Shown: in pieces, positions 33,074-43,004 of the stretch | Numbering within the stretch: position 1 is the first letter of the stretch | Layout of the letters: every line of letters begins with the position of its first letter | Assembly (NCBI GenBank): GCA_947493255.1 | Contig: CANLQK010000001.1 | Location: forward strand, 124,001 to 188,000 | DNA: 64,000 bases | Direction: 5' to 3' | DNA from: an uncultured Paracoccaceae bacterium | GTDB lineage: Bacteria; Pseudomonadota; Alphaproteobacteria; Rhodobacterales; Rhodobacteraceae | Notes under the pieces: generated by a model | Told to the model about the DNA's origin: nothing | The model's database searches: none | What the model saw: the letters and a program-made list of their open reading frames with translations, nothing else | Translations under genes and position numbers: made by a program

Positions 33074-33923
33074 CATAGAGCCCTGCCGCAATGGTGATTG
33101 CGATGCCAATGGCAGCCATGCCGTTGGGCAGGTCCCGAAAGACAAAATAACCAATAACGGTCCCAATCGGGATTTCGAGATACTGCATTGGAGCAAGAGT
33201 GGCGGACGGGGCGAAGCGGAGGCTCCACGTCATGAGAAGATGCGCCATGGTGCCAAGGGTGCCCAGTAGGGCGAGCAATACCCAGTCGGTGCCATCAACG
33301 GCCGCCACCTCGAAAAAAGGGATATTGGGGAAGGCCAAAAGAGAGATGGCAAGGATAGGGATGGCGATAAGGCCGGACAGGGCCTGCATCCCGATCGGGT
33401 CAACATCTTTGGCGATGGTGCGCGTTACCAACATGAACAAGGCAAAGATAATCGCCACACCAACGGGCAACAGCGCGGGGGCACCCACATTTGCGAAATT
33501 GGGCTGTACCACCAACAAGGTGCCAACGAAGCCCACAGCGCAGGCGGCTAACCTGTGGGGTCCGACTTCTTCCTTCAGGAACACTTTGCCGAGTAGCAAC
33601 ATAATAAAGGGCATCACAAAGGCGATGGCGATGGCATCGGCCAGTGGCAAAAACTGGAGCGACGCGAACATCATACTGACGCCACATATGTGCAAAGCAG
33701 TGCGCAGGGCGGTCATTTTGATGAGGCGCCTGTCGCGCGGCATCGCGTGACCGGCAAACCAGACCAGTGGCAGTAACAAGAGCGCCTGCATGCAGAACCG
33801 CACAAACACCAGAAAGCCGACTGAAATGTTCTCGCCCAGCAGTTTGGCAGTTGCATCGCCAAGGGGGGCGAGCAAACAAAAACCAAGCATAAGCATGATG
33901 CCAAGGAGGGGGCGGTCTACCAT
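33018..33923 (-). CDS. DMT superfamily (EamA) transporter, copy 1
   Basis: A 301-residue transporter with ten hydrophobic segments in two EamA repeats (first near residues 10-140, second near 150-285, the latter with APMQYLEIPIGTVIGYFVF). EamA proteins export metabolites such as amino acids or drugs; the substrate here is unknown. It lies 32 bp downstream of a paralogue and forms an operon with it. Its 3' end overlaps the thiamine diphosphokinase gene in the opposite direction by 56 bp. Confidence 0.88.
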   Translation of the reverse strand: MVDRPLLGIMLMLGFCLLAPLGDATAKLLGENISVGFLVFVRFCMQALLLLPLVWFAGHAMPRDRRLIKMTALRTALHICGVSMMFASLQFLPLADAIAIAFVMPFIMLLLGKVFLKEEVGPHRLAACAVGFVGTLLVVQPNFANVGAPALLPVGVAIIFALFMLVTRTIAKDVDPIGMQALSGLIAIPILAISLLAFPNIPFFEVAAVDGTDWVLLALLGTLGTMAHLLMTWSLRFAPSATLAPMQYLEIPIGTVIGYFVFRDLPNGMAAIGIAITIAAGLYVILREQAIARRSATSPEQ

Positions 33924-33955
33924 TGGGGCACGCTACGGCGGGGATGCCCCGACGT

Positions 33956-34885
33956 CTAGAGAGGTTCGATTGGGGCGGGTATACCCCGTGCCGTCACGCG
34001 TTCGCGGTGCACAACGTAAAGACCCGATACCATAATGATCACGATCCCCCAGAGTGCGAGCCCGTTAGGGATGTCGTCAAACACCAGATACCCGAGGACA
34101 GCGGCAGTGATGATTTCGAGGTAGTGCAGCGGGGCAAGCGTAGCAGCCGGGGCGATGGTGAGGGCATAGGTCATCATCATATGCGCCAGCGTTGCGAAGA
34201 ACCCGACGCCAAACAACAAGGCCCACGTGATGCCGGTTGGCCAAACAGGGTCTAGCGTGTCCCAACCGGTGCCGTTGGACAGGGCCATAAGGGGGACCAA
34301 CATAATGGTCGCCACAAGGCCTGTTTGAAATTGCATCTCGACGGGGTGTAGCCGCCCGCGCAGTGATCGGGTGACCAGAACATAGGCTGCAAAGCTTACC
34401 GCGGTGCCAAGTGGAAGAAGGGCCACATACCCAAATGCTGCGAAACTGGGCTGGATGACGAGCAGGCAACCCGAAAACCCGATCAGGGCTGCAAACAGCC
34501 GGCGCGGCCCAACCAGTTCGCCAAACATCCATTTCCCGAACAAGAGGATGATAAACGGTTCGACAAAAACAATCGCCAATGCATCCGCCAGCGGCATAAA
34601 CCGTAACGCCGCAATGATGAGATAGGTCGACAGGATCAAGAAGATCGCCCGTAGCGCCATCAGCCACCACAGCGTGCGGGGCAACCGCAGGCCAAACCCC
34701 ATAGCCCAACACACGGGCAACATCAGCGCCGTTTGCACAGCAAACCGTGCGGTTGTGATCTGGCCGACAGGGATAACATCGGCGGCTAATTTGGCACAAA
34801 CATCAAGAAGCGGAGCCGTAAGGCAGAAGCCCACGATCAATGCCATGCCTAGTGGGATGCGATCTGTAGTTGAGGTGCTGTTCAT
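33956..34885 (-). CDS. DMT superfamily (EamA) transporter, copy 2
   Basis: A 309-residue ten-helix EamA transporter, clearly related to copy 1 just downstream: both have the LADAxAIxFVxPFIxLLxGK segment in repeat 1 and APxxYLEI in repeat 2. The pair looks like a tandem duplication. Export of a metabolite is inferred from the family; the substrate is not known. It starts at 34885, about 165 bp from the divergent alcohol-dehydrogenase-like gene. Confidence 0.88.
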   Translation of the reverse strand: MNSTSTTDRIPLGMALIVGFCLTAPLLDVCAKLAADVIPVGQITTARFAVQTALMLPVCWAMGFGLRLPRTLWWLMALRAIFLILSTYLIIAALRFMPLADALAIVFVEPFIILLFGKWMFGELVGPRRLFAALIGFSGCLLVIQPSFAAFGYVALLPLGTAVSFAAYVLVTRSLRGRLHPVEMQFQTGLVATIMLVPLMALSNGTGWDTLDPVWPTGITWALLFGVGFFATLAHMMMTYALTIAPAATLAPLHYLEIITAAVLGYLVFDDIPNGLALWGIVIIMVSGLYVVHRERVTARGIPAPIEPL

Positions 34886-35051
34886 TTTTTCAAACTGGCG
34901 GCTTTTTCATCCGGACGCACCCCTGAATGCGACATATTGTGGAGGGCAGGGAACATGACGGTAACTTGACCGAGATTTACTGGTTTTGCTCTACGCGGAT
35001 GCGCGCAGTGTGCTAGATAGGATGTAGATTGGATAGAAGGCCATTGGTCCC

Positions 35052-35981
35052 GTGAAAGCACTCGTCTTAGATGCACCGCACGCGTTGCGGTTTGATAACC
35101 TGCCTGACCCTGTTGTGACAGGGGCACAGGTTTTGGTGCGTGTGCTTGCCGCCGGTATCAGTGAGAAAGATCTGCAGAGTTATGTGCACCCAAAGGCCGA
35201 CGCTATGGGCCCGATGGTTTTGGGGCATGAAATTGCGGGTGTCGTTGTCGGTGGTGAAAATGTTGGGGCTCGCGTGGTTGTGAACCCGTTGGTGACATGT
35301 GGAGAGTGTTCTGCTTGTTCGTCTGGACGAACCAACCTCTGCCACGAAAGGCATTTGGTGTCTTCGCCTGCCGGAGCGGGGGGGTTGGCCGAATACGTCT
35401 TAGTGCCCAGCAGTAATATCATTCCGTTGCCAGACGACATTCCTTTTACGGCGGCTTGCTTGGTCGACCCGCTGGCGCGGGGGTGGCACGTTGCACGAAT
35501 GTCGCGTCGTGCTTTCCCAAGGGGGCGCGCCGCATTGGTTATTGGCAAAGGGGCCGTCGCGGTGGGCGCGCAGTTGGCCTTGCATGCTCAAGGGATCGAC
35601 CATGTCATGATGGTTGAGGATACGTTCCAAACGACGCAGGAATTCGACATCATCATTGATGTTATGAGCACCGAGGCGTCGCGTGCGCTTGCATCAGAGA
35701 AAGTGGCCGCTGGTGGCGTGATTGGACTTGTCGGGCAAACAGCAGGGGCCGAAGGGTTGAACCTAAGCAGATTGTCGGAACAAGAGGTGACGTTGATGTG
35801 CACCACGGCCTATTCGGCGCTTGATTTCCACGATACGGCGGCGGCTGCATTTGATGGACGTTTAGGGCCGTTAGATTGGGCGTTGATACGGCCGATGACA
35901 GAAGGGCCAGCGATTTTTGCAGACCTCGCCGCAGGCCGTATTACGGCACCCCGTGTGGTGCTGGCATCGGACGCAGTTTAG
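35052..35981 (+). CDS. Zinc-type alcohol dehydrogenase family protein lacking the catalytic Cys
   Basis: A 309-residue MDR-family oxidoreductase starting at GTG. The structural zinc site is intact (Cys83, Cys86, Cys89, Cys97 in CGECSACSSGRTNLC), as is the GHE pair (His59-Glu60). The usual first catalytic ligand, Cys in a G-I-C-G-T-D context, is replaced by Ser37 in GISEKDL. The Rossmann region is short (VIGKGAVAVGAQLALHAQG). Members act on sorbitol, threonine or other alcohols, but the lost Cys suggests altered metal use or a different reaction. Monocistronic. Confidence 0.8.
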   Translation: MKALVLDAPHALRFDNLPDPVVTGAQVLVRVLAAGISEKDLQSYVHPKADAMGPMVLGHEIAGVVVGGENVGARVVVNPLVTCGECSACSSGRTNLCHERHLVSSPAGAGGLAEYVLVPSSNIIPLPDDIPFTAACLVDPLARGWHVARMSRRAFPRGRAALVIGKGAVAVGAQLALHAQGIDHVMMVEDTFQTTQEFDIIIDVMSTEASRALASEKVAAGGVIGLVGQTAGAEGLNLSRLSEQEVTLMCTTAYSALDFHDTAAAAFDGRLGPLDWALIRPMTEGPAIFADLAAGRITAPRVVLASDAV

Positions 35982-37351
35982 CAATTCGGAACGTTTACGG
36001 CCAACCCACCCAACGCGGTTTCCTTATACTTTTCAGACATGTCCGCGCCGGTTTGGCGCATAGTTTCAATGGCAACATCGAGCGGAACCAAATGTGTGCC
36101 ATCCCCGCGAAGGGCAAGAGACGCGGCTGACACCGCCTTGATGGCGCCTAAACCATTGCGTTCGATACACGGCACCTGCACCAACCCACGGACGGGATCG
36201 CAGGTCATACCAAGATGGTGTTCCAGCGCGATTTCTGCCGCGTTTTCGATTTGGGCTGGGGTTCCACCCAATACGGCACAAAGCCCGGCGGCGGCCATGG
36301 CAGCTGCGCTGCCGACTTCGGCCTGACACCCAGCTTCGGCACCGCTGATCGAGGCGTTGAATTTCACCAAACCGCCAATCGCAGCCGCGGTTAACAAGAA
36401 GTCGGGGATCTGGGAGGGTCGCGCGCTGGGCACATGGTCGAGGTAATAGCGGATTGTCGCAGGCACAACGCCGGCTGCCCCGTTTGTGGGGGCGGTGACG
36501 ACTTGCCCACCGGCGGCGTTTTCTTCGTTAACGGCCATGGCGTAGGCGGACATCCAATCATTGATTGTATGTGGGGCTGTCATATTGACGCCTGCTTCGG
36601 CTTTAAGGGCATCGTGAATGGCACGTGCACGGCGTTTGACCGACAGCCCTCCGGGTAAGATTCCGTCGGTTGTCAGGCCGCGATCGATACAAGAATTCAT
36701 GACTTGCCAAACACGGTCGAGCCCTGTTTCAAGAGACGAAGCCGAAACGCGGCTGAGTTCATTTTTGCGCTTCATTCCTGCAATCGTAAGGCTCGATTTC
36801 TTCGCCATTTCAACCATTTCTGTCGCGGTCTTAAATGGGTATGGAACCGGTGGCCCGTCTTCTGTGTCGACGCCTGCTGCGAGTTCATCTGCGGTCAAAA
36901 CAAATCCGCCGCCGATGGAATAATAGGTGACCTGCGTGACCACATCACCCTGTGCGTCAGTGCCCATCAAGATCATTCCATTGGCGTGACCGTCTAACGC
37001 CGGGCCGAAATCGAAGGTCAGGTCATTGGCTGGGGCAAAATTGAGCGAGCCAAGGCCGGTTGGGGTAACGGTGCCTTCGGTTTTGATGCGGGCGAGTTCT
37101 GTATCGGCCTTGTCTGGGTCATAATCGTCCGCACGAAACCCAGCCAACCCAAGGATTGTCGCGCGGTCAGTTGCATGGCCGACACCTGTAAAGGCCAATG
37201 ATCCGTGAAGAGAGGCGCGTAAGCCGTTGACCTTAAAAGGTTGTGCGCGAAGGTGATCCAAAAAGCGCCCCGCCGCGACCATGGGACCGATGGTGTGCGA
37301 TGACGATGGGCCGATACCAACCTTGAACATGTCGAAGACGCTTAAGAACAT
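35978..37351 (-). CDS. sdaA: L-serine ammonia-lyase (iron-sulfur type, single chain)
   Basis: A 457-residue single-chain L-serine dehydratase converting serine to pyruvate and ammonia. The N-terminal beta domain opens with [17 protein letters not shown]. The C-terminal alpha domain carries the Fe-S cysteines in [15 protein letters not shown], and in the MTCDPVRG and VPCIERN motifs. Length fits the E. coli SdaA form. It is convergent with the alcohol-dehydrogenase-like gene and overlaps its stop by 4 bp. Confidence 0.95.
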   Translation of the reverse strand: MFLSVFDMFKVGIGPSSSHTIGPMVAAGRFLDHLRAQPFKVNGLRASLHGSLAFTGVGHATDRATILGLAGFRADDYDPDKADTELARIKTEGTVTPTGLGSLNFAPANDLTFDFGPALDGHANGMILMGTDAQGDVVTQVTYYSIGGGFVLTADELAAGVDTEDGPPVPYPFKTATEMVEMAKKSSLTIAGMKRKNELSRVSASSLETGLDRVWQVMNSCIDRGLTTDGILPGGLSVKRRARAIHDALKAEAGVNMTAPHTINDWMSAYAMAVNEENAAGGQVVTAPTNGAAGVVPATIRYYLDHVPSARPSQIPDFLLTAAAIGGLVKFNASISGAEAGCQAEVGSAAAMAAAGLCAVLGGTPAQIENAAEIALEHHLGMTCDPVRGLVQVPCIERNGLGAIKAVSAASLALRGDGTHLVPLDVAIETMRQTGADMSEKYKETALGGLAVNVPNC

Positions 37352-37568
37352 GGGGATTCCTTGTTGAATTGCTTCAATTGATAGTCGGCTAGGGGCAGTA
37401 TGGCACGGTCAAAAACGACCAGATGGTATGGTTTTACGCGGGCGAAGACGATGCCGTTTCTGTTTGGTGTCAAAAAATTAATGTGGGATTTGAAACACTG
37501 CCCCCTCGCGCGATGGTCTGCATTTGCGTATAACAGTCCAAACGCTAATTTTGTGCCGGAGCATCGTG

Positions 37569-38357
37569 ATGCCAACTGACCTTTCACCTATCGACAAAGC
37601 CAAGTTTGTGGCCGCCAAACAGGCAATCGGATATGTTGAAGACGGCATGAAAGTCGGGCTCGGCAGCGGGTCCACAGCGGCATGGATGATCCGGTGCTTG
37701 GGCGAACGCGTGGCCGAAGAAGGACTGAAAATAAAAGGCATTCCGACTTCAACCCGCACGGCCGCCTTGGCGCGCGAGGTCGGAATTGACGTGATCTCGC
37801 TGGATGAAGCCCGTTGGCTGGATGTGGCGATTGATGGCGCGGATGAATACGACGGCAATTTGAACCTGATCAAAGGCGGCGGTGGGTCGTTGTTGCAGGA
37901 AAAAATCGTAGCCACGGCGAGTGATCAGATGATCGTGATCGCGGATGCGTCAAAATCTGTTGAAACACTTGGGAATTTTCCGCTGCCAATCGAGGTGGTT
38001 CCGTTTGGATGGCAGACGACCAAGACCCTTGTGGAAGAGACATTGATTGGCATGGATGTGCTTGGCCGCAAGGTATCGTTGCGGATGAATGGGGATGCGC
38101 CGTTTTATACGGACGAGGGTAACCACATTCTCGATTTGCACCTGAATAGGATTGGTGCGGCGCGGCAGTTGTCCTTGGTTATCAATCAGATACCGGGCGT
38201 TGTTGAGAATGGACTTTTCATTGATATCTGCGACGTCGTGGTGATTGGTTATGGCGATGGGCGCGTTGAAGTGCGCGATATTAATCAAGGATCGATTGAA
38301 GAATCGAAGGTAGATTTTGTCGAAACCGACAACTTGTTTGCGGATCTGAATGATTAG
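37569..38357 (+). CDS. rpiA: Ribose-5-phosphate isomerase A
   Basis: A 262-residue RpiA, interconverting ribose 5-phosphate and ribulose 5-phosphate in the pentose phosphate pathway. VGLGSGSTAAWMI, AIDGADEYDGNLNLIKGGGG and the EKIVATAS lysine region are the active-site loops. The frame is open from 37524, but the ATG at 37569 has a CGGAG site before it and starts the conserved sequence. The C-terminus carries an extra 30 or so acidic residues beyond the core. It is divergent from sdaA. Confidence 0.96.
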   Translation: MPTDLSPIDKAKFVAAKQAIGYVEDGMKVGLGSGSTAAWMIRCLGERVAEEGLKIKGIPTSTRTAALAREVGIDVISLDEARWLDVAIDGADEYDGNLNLIKGGGGSLLQEKIVATASDQMIVIADASKSVETLGNFPLPIEVVPFGWQTTKTLVEETLIGMDVLGRKVSLRMNGDAPFYTDEGNHILDLHLNRIGAARQLSLVINQIPGVVENGLFIDICDVVVIGYGDGRVEVRDINQGSIEESKVDFVETDNLFADLND

Positions 38358-38518
38358 AATGGTTGCCAAAAGTAGCCCGCATAAATAACGCAATGCACAC
38401 GCCCAACCTATGTGCCCTTTGGGTGGTGTTCGTCGGTGCGCTATGATTTACCCTTTTCCAAACTTCGGCCCGCGCAGGATGTGCGATGGTCGAGCCACGT
38501 TTTGCGAAAGGCCTGATG

Positions 38519-39877
38519 ATGTCTGAATTTGACTACGATTTGTTTGTTATTGGCGGCGGATCTGGTGGCGTGCGTGCCGCTCGCGTTGCCGCTGCAACGG
38601 GTGCCAAGGTAGGTTTAGCCGAAGAATTCCGGATGGGCGGAACCTGCGTTATTCGCGGCTGCGTCCCAAAGAAATTGATGGTGTTTTCGTCCGAATACAG
38701 CCACGCATTTGCGGACGCGCGGGCCTATGGCTGGGACGTTCCGGATGGATCATTCGATTGGCCGAAATTACGTGCGCCGCTGCATGCAGAATTGGAACGG
38801 CTTGAAGGGATTTACCGCCGGTTGTTGGGCAATTCTGATGTGACCATTCATGATGCCCGAGCTACTGTTTCTGGCGCGCATGAGGTTTCGTTGTCTGATG
38901 GCGCGACCGTAAGTGCGAAACACATTTTAGTTGCTGTCGGTGGGCGGCCATCGGTGCCTGAATTTGAGGGGTCCGATTTGGCGATCACCAGCAACGATAT
39001 TTTCCTGCTGGATGAAATGCCCGAAAGTATATTGGTTGTTGGTGGCGGATATATTGCCAGCGAATTCGCCTGTATTCTGAATGGGTTGGGCGTGAAGACG
39101 ACGCAGTTTTATCGCGGCGAACAGATTTTGCGGGGCTTTGATAACGAAGCCCGCACGCTGGTGTCTGAACAGATGATCGAAAAGGGTATCGATTTGCGTC
39201 TCGGGTCCAACGTTGCGTCGATGAAAAAGGTCGATGGTGGCGTTGAAGTGACCGGCGTGGATGGCAAGGTCGAAGTATTTGGTGCCGTTATGTATGCCAC
39301 TGGCCGCCGTCCCAACACAGATGGTTTGGGACTGGAAGCAGTTGGCGTTGAACTGGGCCGCGGTGGCGAGGTTGTGGTGGACGATTACAGCCAGACCAAA
39401 GTGCCAAGCATTTACGCAGTGGGCGACGTGACCGACCGTGTGCAGCTGACACCAGTCGCCATTCGCGAGGGCATGGCGTTTGTAGAAACCGTGTTCAAAG
39501 GTAACCCAACAAAGGTTGACCATGAGCTGATCCCGTCTGCGATTTTCACGCAGCCTGAAATGGGAACAGTTGGTCTGTCCGAAGAAGCCGCGCGCGAGCA
39601 AGAGGCGATCGAGGTGTATGCCACGACGTTTAAACCAATGCAGTCGTCATTTGCTGGGCGTCCTGATAAGGTGCTGATGAAACTGGTTGTCAGCCAAGCG
39701 ACACGCGTTGTGTTGGGGTGCCATATTGTTGGGCCGCATGCGGGAGAGATGATCCAGCTTGCGGGGATCGCCGTGAAGATGGGCGCAACGAAAGAACAAT
39801 TCGATCAGACATGTGCGGTGCACCCGACGATGTCTGAAGAGCTGGTTACCATGCGCGATCCGGTACGGACGTCTTGA
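38519..39877 (+). CDS. gor: Glutathione reductase (NADPH)
   Basis: A 452-residue class I pyridine nucleotide-disulfide oxidoreductase that regenerates glutathione. The redox dithiol is Cys43-Cys48 in GGTCVIRGCVPKK. The FAD motif is GGGSGGVRAARVAAATGAK, the NADPH motif GGGYIASEFACILNGLG, and the C-terminal active-site His is in CAVHPTMSEE. A GAAAGG site precedes ATG 38519, with another ATG 3 bp before it. It is located after rpiA with a 161-bp gap. Confidence 0.95.
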   Translation: MSEFDYDLFVIGGGSGGVRAARVAAATGAKVGLAEEFRMGGTCVIRGCVPKKLMVFSSEYSHAFADARAYGWDVPDGSFDWPKLRAPLHAELERLEGIYRRLLGNSDVTIHDARATVSGAHEVSLSDGATVSAKHILVAVGGRPSVPEFEGSDLAITSNDIFLLDEMPESILVVGGGYIASEFACILNGLGVKTTQFYRGEQILRGFDNEARTLVSEQMIEKGIDLRLGSNVASMKKVDGGVEVTGVDGKVEVFGAVMYATGRRPNTDGLGLEAVGVELGRGGEVVVDDYSQTKVPSIYAVGDVTDRVQLTPVAIREGMAFVETVFKGNPTKVDHELIPSAIFTQPEMGTVGLSEEAAREQEAIEVYATTFKPMQSSFAGRPDKVLMKLVVSQATRVVLGCHIVGPHAGEMIQLAGIAVKMGATKEQFDQTCAVHPTMSEELVTMRDPVRTS

Positions 39878-39950
39878 TTTTACGCCGTTTAGGCACACTT
39901 ATAAACCGAGGCCCGAGGGAGGGCCGCAGCAACAAGGGAAAACAGGCTTA

Positions 39951-41192
39951 ATGGCTGGAAATAATGGCGGCCCCTGGGGGGGCGGAGGCAACAATGGGGA
40001 CGATGACGACGATCGGTTCCGCCCAAGCGGTGGACGCGATGACGGACGTCGCCCAAGCAACGAACCTCAAATCCCCGAATTTGACGAGATCGTAAACAAG
40101 ACCAAAGACCAATTGCGTGTCCTTATGGGCGGCGGCAATGGCAACGGTCGTTCAGGTGGAACCGGTGGCGGGCCAAGCGGCCCAGCAGTGTCACGTGGGA
40201 TGATCGGTATTGCTGTTTTGGGCGCTGTCGCGCTTTGGGCCATGTCGAGCTTTTACACGGTGCGTCCGGAAGAACAGTCTGTTGAGCTGTTCTTGGGAGA
40301 ATGTAACGAGCCGTGTACCGGTGGCCCTGGTTTGAACTTTGCGCCTTGGCCGCTTGTGACCTACGAAGTGATCCAAATCACGCAGGAACAAACGATCAAT
40401 ATCGGTGAAGATGCTGTTCCACAGGAATTGTCTGAAAGCCCCGCAGTTCTGCGTCAGCTGGATGGCGATACTGGTTTGATGCTGACTGGCGACGAAAACA
40501 TCGTCGACATTGATTTCCAAGTTGTTTGGAACATCAACCGTGCGGATCAGTATTTGTTCAACTTGGCTGAACCCGAAGAAACGATTGCAGCCGTGGCTGA
40601 ATCGGTGATGCGTGAAATTATTGCGCAATCTGAATTGGCGAACTTGAACCAAGATCGTGATTCCATTGAGCAGCGCATGCAAGAGCTGACACAAAGCACA
40701 TTGGACAGCTACGACAGTGGCGTGAACATCGTGCGGATCAACCTTGGTGCCGCAGATCCGCCCGCAACGATGGTTGAAGTGACCAATATTGATGGTGTCG
40801 TCGCACGCACATCACCTTTGGCGGCATATCGTGACGTTCAGGATGCTGAACAGGAACGTATTCAATTGCAAAACCAAGCGGATGCCTATGCAAACCGTGT
40901 AACGGCGCAAGCCCGTGGTAACGCAGCGCAGATTTTGGAAGTCTCTGAAGGGTACCGTGCCCGTGTGGTGAACGAAGCCCAAGGTGAAGCCGCACGTTTC
41001 GTTTCGGTTCTGGAAGAATATTCCAAGGCGCCAGACGTGACACGTCAACGTCTGTACTTGGAAATGGCTGAAGACGTTTTCGACAGTGCAAACATCATTT
41101 TGCTGGACGAACAGGCCGGCGGCGAGGGCGGTGTTGTCCCGTATCTTCCGCTTGACCAGTTGCGTTCACAAACATCGGGAGGGTCGAACTAA
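39951..41192 (+). CDS. hflK: FtsH protease modulator HflK
   Basis: A 413-residue SPFH-family membrane protein. The Gly/Asp-rich start (MAGNNGGPWGGGG) is followed by one transmembrane helix (about 83-103), the SPFH domain (YTVRPEEQSVELFLGECNEP onward) and a long C-terminal helix with an ANRVTAQARGNAAQ segment. HflK with HflC forms the large cage complex around FtsH in the membrane. The ATG at 39951 is the right start because the family N-terminus is Gly-rich. It overlaps hflC by 1 bp. Confidence 0.95.
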   Translation: MAGNNGGPWGGGGNNGDDDDDRFRPSGGRDDGRRPSNEPQIPEFDEIVNKTKDQLRVLMGGGNGNGRSGGTGGGPSGPAVSRGMIGIAVLGAVALWAMSSFYTVRPEEQSVELFLGECNEPCTGGPGLNFAPWPLVTYEVIQITQEQTINIGEDAVPQELSESPAVLRQLDGDTGLMLTGDENIVDIDFQVVWNINRADQYLFNLAEPEETIAAVAESVMREIIAQSELANLNQDRDSIEQRMQELTQSTLDSYDSGVNIVRINLGAADPPATMVEVTNIDGVVARTSPLAAYRDVQDAEQERIQLQNQADAYANRVTAQARGNAAQILEVSEGYRARVVNEAQGEAARFVSVLEEYSKAPDVTRQRLYLEMAEDVFDSANIILLDEQAGGEGGVVPYLPLDQLRSQTSGGSN

Positions 41193-42079
41193 TGAATAAG
41201 ACCACTTTAATTATACCCGTTGTGGTGATCTTGATCGCAGCCGTATTGAGCTCGATCTTTATCGTGGACGAACGTGAAAAGGCGCTGGTTCTGCGTTTTG
41301 GTCGTGTTGTTCAAACTGTTGAAGACCCAGGTTTGGCATTCCGAGTGCCGCTGATGGATCAGGTTGTGACCTATGATGACCGGATCATTTCCATCGATAT
41401 GGAAGCACAGGAAATCATCCCGAACGATGACCGTCGTTTGAAGGTTGATGCGTTTGCGCGTTACCGGATCACCAATGTGGAACTGTTCCGCCAGGCCACA
41501 GGTGCAGGCGGTGATCAGGCGATTGCCGTTGCTGATAACCGTTTGGAAACCATCCTGAACGCAGAAACACGTGCGGTTTTGGGGTCGGTTTCGTCTGGCG
41601 ATATCCTGTCGACAGATCGTGATGCTTTGATGCTGCGTATCCGCAATGGTGCGGCTGCTGAGGCGCGGTCATTGGGTTTGGAAGTCATTGACGTTCGTTT
41701 GAAGCGAACCGATCTGCCGTCTCAAAACCTTGAACGCACCTTCCTGCGGATGGTGTCAGAACGCCAACGTGAGGCGGAGGATGAACGTGCCCGTGGTCGT
41801 GAGGCTGCCCAGCGTATCACTGCGCTTGCCGATCGTACTGTTGTCGAGCTGGAATCCGAGGCCAACCGTGAAGCCCAGATCGTTCAGGGTGAGGCAGATG
41901 CGCAGCGAAACGCAATCTTTGCCGAGGCCTATGGTCAGGATCAGGAGTTCTTCCAGTTCTACCGTTCGCTTGAGGCATATCGCACAGGTCTGTCATCGGG
42001 TAACGCGCGGTTGGTCATGCAGCCCCCAGAAGGGTTCTTTGATTACTTGCGCTCCCCAGACGGCGCGACTGGCGAATAA
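41192..42079 (+). CDS. hflC: FtsH protease modulator HflC
   Basis: A 295-residue SPFH protein and partner of HflK. One N-terminal transmembrane helix (about 5-25) is followed by VDEREKALVLRFGRVVQTVE and ILNAETRAVLGSVSSGDILS. The stop codon of hflK and the ATG of hflC share one base, and hflC in turn shares one base with the DUF2065 gene. The operon is therefore hflK-hflC-DUF2065, with the protease gene degP further on. Confidence 0.95.
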   Translation: MNKTTLIIPVVVILIAAVLSSIFIVDEREKALVLRFGRVVQTVEDPGLAFRVPLMDQVVTYDDRIISIDMEAQEIIPNDDRRLKVDAFARYRITNVELFRQATGAGGDQAIAVADNRLETILNAETRAVLGSVSSGDILSTDRDALMLRIRNGAAAEARSLGLEVIDVRLKRTDLPSQNLERTFLRMVSERQREAEDERARGREAAQRITALADRTVVELESEANREAQIVQGEADAQRNAIFAEAYGQDQEFFQFYRSLEAYRTGLSSGNARLVMQPPEGFFDYLRSPDGATGE

Positions 42080-42279
42080 TGGGCATTACGCTTTTGGCCT
42101 TCGGGCTTGTACTAATCGTAGAGGGGCTGGTGTACGCACTGGCCCCTTCGCTTGTTGAAGACCTGCTAGCTGCGTTGCGCGAAATGTCACTTGAGGCGCG
42201 GCGCTTGGCTGGGCTAGCGGCCTTAGCCTGCGGCGTCGCCTTGGTTTGGTTGGCTGCAGCGTTGGGCGTGTTAGGGTAG
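42079..42279 (+). CDS. DUF2065 (YjeT-like) small membrane protein
   Basis: A 66-residue two-helix membrane protein of the DUF2065/YjeT family, regularly encoded right after hflC. The helices are at about 2-20 and 43-63, joined by a LAALREMSLEARRLAGLAAL segment. Its function is unknown. It overlaps hflC by 1 bp and is followed after 26 bp by a VOC-family gene. Confidence 0.85.
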   Translation: MGITLLAFGLVLIVEGLVYALAPSLVEDLLAALREMSLEARRLAGLAALACGVALVWLAAALGVLG

Positions 42280-42305
42280 CGATTACTCCAGAGCAGGGTT
42301 TTTAG

Positions 42306-42737
42306 ATGCCAAATGCCTTAGTCCCCGAATTTGCCGTCAGTGATTTTGAAATCAGCCGTGCATTTTATTGCGACCTGCTGGGATTTACGTGTTCTTACAT
42401 GCGGCCCGAGGATGGGTTCGCCTATTTGGTACTGGGTCAAGCAGAGCTCATGATTGACCAGATCGGGGAGGGGCGCACGTTTGATGACGGACATTTACCA
42501 ACCCAGTACCCCTTTGGCCGAGGGTTGAATGTTCAAATAGAAGTACGGGCTATTGCCCCATTGGTGGCAAGGCTACGGGCCGCAGGCCATGCGTTATACC
42601 TCGAACCCGAGGATAAGTGGTATCGTAAGGGCACGACCGATGTCGGCAACCGCCAGTTCGTTGTCGCAGATCCAGACGGGTATCTTTTGCGGTTTTATGA
42701 AACCCTTGGCACCCGGAAACATCGCCCGGAAGGCTAA
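42306..42737 (+). CDS. VOC family protein (glyoxalase/bleomycin-resistance type)
   Basis: A 143-residue vicinal-oxygen-chelate protein with the two betaalphabetabetabeta modules of the fold: ALVPEFAVSDFEISRAFYCD at the start and NRQFVVADPDGYLLRFYE near the end. Bleomycin-resistance-like members usually bind a ligand as a dimer without catalysis. The substrate cannot be told. It sits 26 bp downstream of the DUF2065 gene and may be cotranscribed. Confidence 0.82.
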   Translation: MPNALVPEFAVSDFEISRAFYCDLLGFTCSYMRPEDGFAYLVLGQAELMIDQIGEGRTFDDGHLPTQYPFGRGLNVQIEVRAIAPLVARLRAAGHALYLEPEDKWYRKGTTDVGNRQFVVADPDGYLLRFYETLGTRKHRPEG

Positions 42738-43004
42738 TCCGAGGGGGCGAACCCATTAATGGCCTTGTCTAGCGCTTGCGTCTGCCTCCCCTCGGCGGTG
42801 CTATGTCCTCAGGCTGAGCGACAAATTAAATTGCTGGCTTGGGCGGTAAAGCGCCAATTTGTTGATCACAGGGTGGTTACGGTTTGGTGTTTGACGTTGC
42901 ACTGGCGGATTGCGCCTCTACATTCATAGCTAAGGGTCGCAACCGACCTCCCAATGAGGGGCGAAATTCGCCTCACCGGAAAAGATATGTGAAGGAGATG
43001 CAAC
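42738..43004. other. Non-coding gap before degP
   Basis: 267 bp without a convincing gene or terminator. It holds the degP upstream region, ending in a good GAAGGAG ribosome site. I could not fix a heat-shock or sigma-E promoter by eye. Confidence 0.4.
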
